Assembly: GCA_937960725.1 (NCBI GenBank)
Contig: CALGOY010000162.1
Location: 1 to 7,355, forward strand
From: an uncultured Bacillota bacterium
GTDB taxonomy: Bacteria; Bacillota; Clostridia; Caldicoprobacterales; UBA3941
Direction of reading: 5' to 3'
DNA: 7,355 nt
The notes under the pieces were generated by a model. It worked only from the letters and a program-made list of their open reading frames with translations, ran no database searches and was not told the DNA's origin. Below, piece after piece: positions 5,335-7,355 of the stretch; positions within the stretch are counted from its first letter, which is position 1, and every line of letters starts with the position of its first letter. Both the position numbers and the translations under genes were made by a program.

Positions 5335-7336
5335 TTATATACTCTTCAACATCAAATCAACAGAACCTACACAATATCCGCAACAATAATATATTGCGTC
5401 TAATCCATCAACGGTTTTATGAATCAAAGCTTGAACAGGATAATTTCCTCCTGGAAGCTCAAATTGATTAAGAAGCTCTTCTGCAAAAGCTGTATCCTCC
5501 GTCTCAATAAGTACAAGATCCGGAAATTCCGCCAAAACTCTCTCTAGAGTTTGATTTCTTGTAGCGGTAACTAACACAATACCTATTTCCTTATCTTTTA
5601 TCTCTTGAGAAGCTTGCAGCAATTCTTTTAATAAATGCTCCGTTGGTTCCTTGGAAGGTTCTACATATGCTAAGATGTTATATTCTTGTGGTAAAGCTGA
5701 TGATAATGGAATTGGGCCTATTTCTGTAGAGAATGTATAGTTTGATATAGTCTTGGATTTCATACTGTTTTTTTTCTTAGGAATAGAAACCTCATATATA
5801 AGATCGCTTCCTTCGGTCATTTCTATAAAATAACTGTTAAGCAGCATGGAACCATCAGCAAGTCTTCGACCGGTCAAAATACGATAACATCCTTCCTCCA
5901 GTTCAAATTCAGGAATATCACTATCCCTTCTCCAATAAGATAAAGTTTTGTATGAACCATTTATCAAGCGGGCAATTGAAAAATTTTTAGAATACTCTAG
6001 TTTTTCGTTGCACACCAGTTTTAACTTTCCGGTTTTTTTAGGGGTACACGAAGCAACACGGACAAAACAACCATTTTCATAATATTCTAGCTCCCCGTCA
6101 TAAGGATTACAACGAGCCGGTATACCAAGACTACGACAAATTGCTACAAACAGTACTTTTTTCGAATTTTTAGACCCTCGCTTTAGTGTAAGCATACCTT
6201 TTACTGAAGCAGTTAACGCTCTATAATCTAATTCCGTCGCATCCTCAATTGTCTCATTGATATAATCATAAATTCGGCGAGGATCCGCCCTAAAAGCTTT
6301 TTTAGTTGCCTCATCAAAAAAGCTATTTATAAATTCTCTATATGGATAAAGCATTTCTGTATGGACTCTAGGATTTAAAACATATCTAGCAAAAACATCC
6401 TCATAATACCAGTCTCTATAAGGGTAAGCATAAATAAGATGATCGTTAAGCATCTCACGCGTACTGTCAGTTAAATCTTTTGTAGCTATTGATTTTAGTA
6501 GCAATATTTTATATTTAAAAGGTATTCCATTGTCCTCATCTAAAAAAGCTTTAATCTCTTTATAATTGCCTTTTGCTTCTATTAGAAGATTAACAACATC
6601 CTTATGAAAACCAGGATAATTTTTAGCTAACTCCCTTCCTTTTTCTTCAGTGATGAAAGTACTTTCATATTCTGCACGAACTTTATTGCAATGCTGTATT
6701 CTAGACTCGTGAACAGGATCTTCAGAAGCCTTATTATAAAGCTTCCCTGCAGGCGGGACAAACTTCATTGTACTATTATTCGTTTCTTTAACAACAGCAT
6801 CCGCAAAATCTAAAATAACCATATCCTGATGGCGGACATCTACTTTATACGACATGAATTTTTCTCCGTCGGTTATGTGGATATGTAAATCGCCAAGACC
6901 CGTAGTAAGAGAGACTATACCATTTTCGTCTGTTTCTAGTGTCGCAATTGGATATAATTCACAATAATTTGGCACTTCAAACCTTACTTTCACTCGTTTT
7001 CCACCAGTATTTTTTACCTTTACAGTTAACTTTTTAGTTTTAGCATAATTACTAGTTAAATTTAATTCCGTAAAAATCTTACTTCTATATATAATCTCAT
7101 CATCAACTATATTAGAAAATACACGGGTATATATCAGCATTGCTCTAGATGCAGGTCCTACAAACCAGCCCCTATCCAGCTCTGGTTCAGGCTCGCATGC
7201 TCCTAAAAATCTCCATTTGCCATCAATATATGCTTCCACCCATGCATGATTGCTATCGCAATGAGCCCATCTTGGAGTATAAATTTGCCTTGCAGGTATG
7301 CCTATTCTTCTAAGATCTGTTACAGTAAGCGTAGAG
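5335..7336 (-). CDS. Transglutaminase-like protein with thioredoxin-like C-terminus, N-terminus missing at contig edge
   Basis: About 666 genuine residues remain, positions 7-672 of the reading frame that opens at a false GTG at 7353; numbering below follows that frame. The start (STLTVTDLRRIGIPARQIYTPRWAHCDSNHAWVEAYIDGKW, 7-47) is the second half of a transglutaminase core: H36 in NHAWVE is the catalytic histidine, while the nucleophilic cysteine expected a few residues upstream lies beyond the contig. GACEPEPELD (51-60) stands where the third catalytic residue should be. A beta-rich segment follows (about 105-185). A second, degenerate transglutaminase-like stretch (about 376-432) has CRSLGIPAR and ELEYYENGCFV. 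Then come a beta segment (455-525, with YRILTGRRLADGSMLLN) and a thioredoxin-like alpha/beta tail (about 555-672) without the usual CxxC near its first strand. The substrate is unknown; protein cross-linking or, more often in such proteins, peptide-bond hydrolysis is possible. Location cannot be judged without the N-terminus. The region looks AT-richer than its neighbours. Confidence 0.85.
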
Positions 7337-7355
7337 AGATCGGAAGAGCACACGT
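7337..7355. other. Illumina TruSeq adapter remnant (not genomic)
   Basis: The last 19 bases, AGATCGGAAGAGCACACGT, are identical to the start of the Illumina TruSeq read-1 3' adapter. Read on the minus strand they supply a false GTG start and the peptide MCSSDL. This marks 7336 as the last base that can be trusted as genomic and shows that the window ends at a contig edge. Confidence 0.97.

Noticed and set aside
1..7355. CRISPR array, tRNA or rRNA gene, toxin-antitoxin or phage-defence cassette
   Set aside because: No regularly spaced repeats, cloverleaf-like sequence or matching protein families were seen on either strand.

Overview
The window reads as a complete short contig (7355 bases) from a bacterium of the Firmicutes, most likely Clostridia. 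The grounds are strong AGGAGG-type ribosome binding sites, sigma-A-like promoters, an FMN-riboswitch-controlled riboflavin ECF transporter gene, and protein sequences of clostridial character. I cannot name the genus. Both edges look damaged. The right edge ends in 19 bases identical to an Illumina TruSeq adapter. The left edge cuts into a riboflavin transporter gene that already carries in-frame stops.

All genes lie on the minus strand, so transcription runs from high to low coordinates. In that order they are: (1) 5335-7336, the C-terminal two thirds or so of a large transglutaminase-like protein, closed by an intrinsic terminator at 5282-5318; (2) a promoter at 5205-5233 driving a broken FGGY-family (xylulokinase-like) sugar kinase at 3995-5171, which has lost about 110 residues and the reading frame in its middle; (3) tex at 1750-3909, an RNA-binding transcription accessory protein; (4) a metal-dependent amidohydrolase at 593-1753, joined to tex by a 4-base stop/start overlap with its ribosome binding site inside the last tex codons; (5) a promoter at 560-588, an FMN riboswitch at 412-528, a terminator at 350-377, and the 5' end of ribU at 52-288.

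The clearest functional unit is the riboflavin uptake module. Its leader encodes the FMN sensor and an attenuator in which the 5' strand of the riboswitch closing helix can also pair with the 5' strand of the terminator. Tex and the amidohydrolase form a translationally coupled pair with no obvious metabolic link. The kinase and the transglutaminase-like gene are separate transcription units.

I found no CRISPR array, tRNA, rRNA, recognisable insertion sequence or convincing new multi-gene system. The points most worth a second look are the adapter-derived false N-terminus, the internally deleted kinase, the two transglutaminase-like segments plus redox-dead thioredoxin-like tail in one protein, the 21-base palindrome inside the amidohydrolase gene, and the palindrome-rich sequence that breaks ribU at the left edge.
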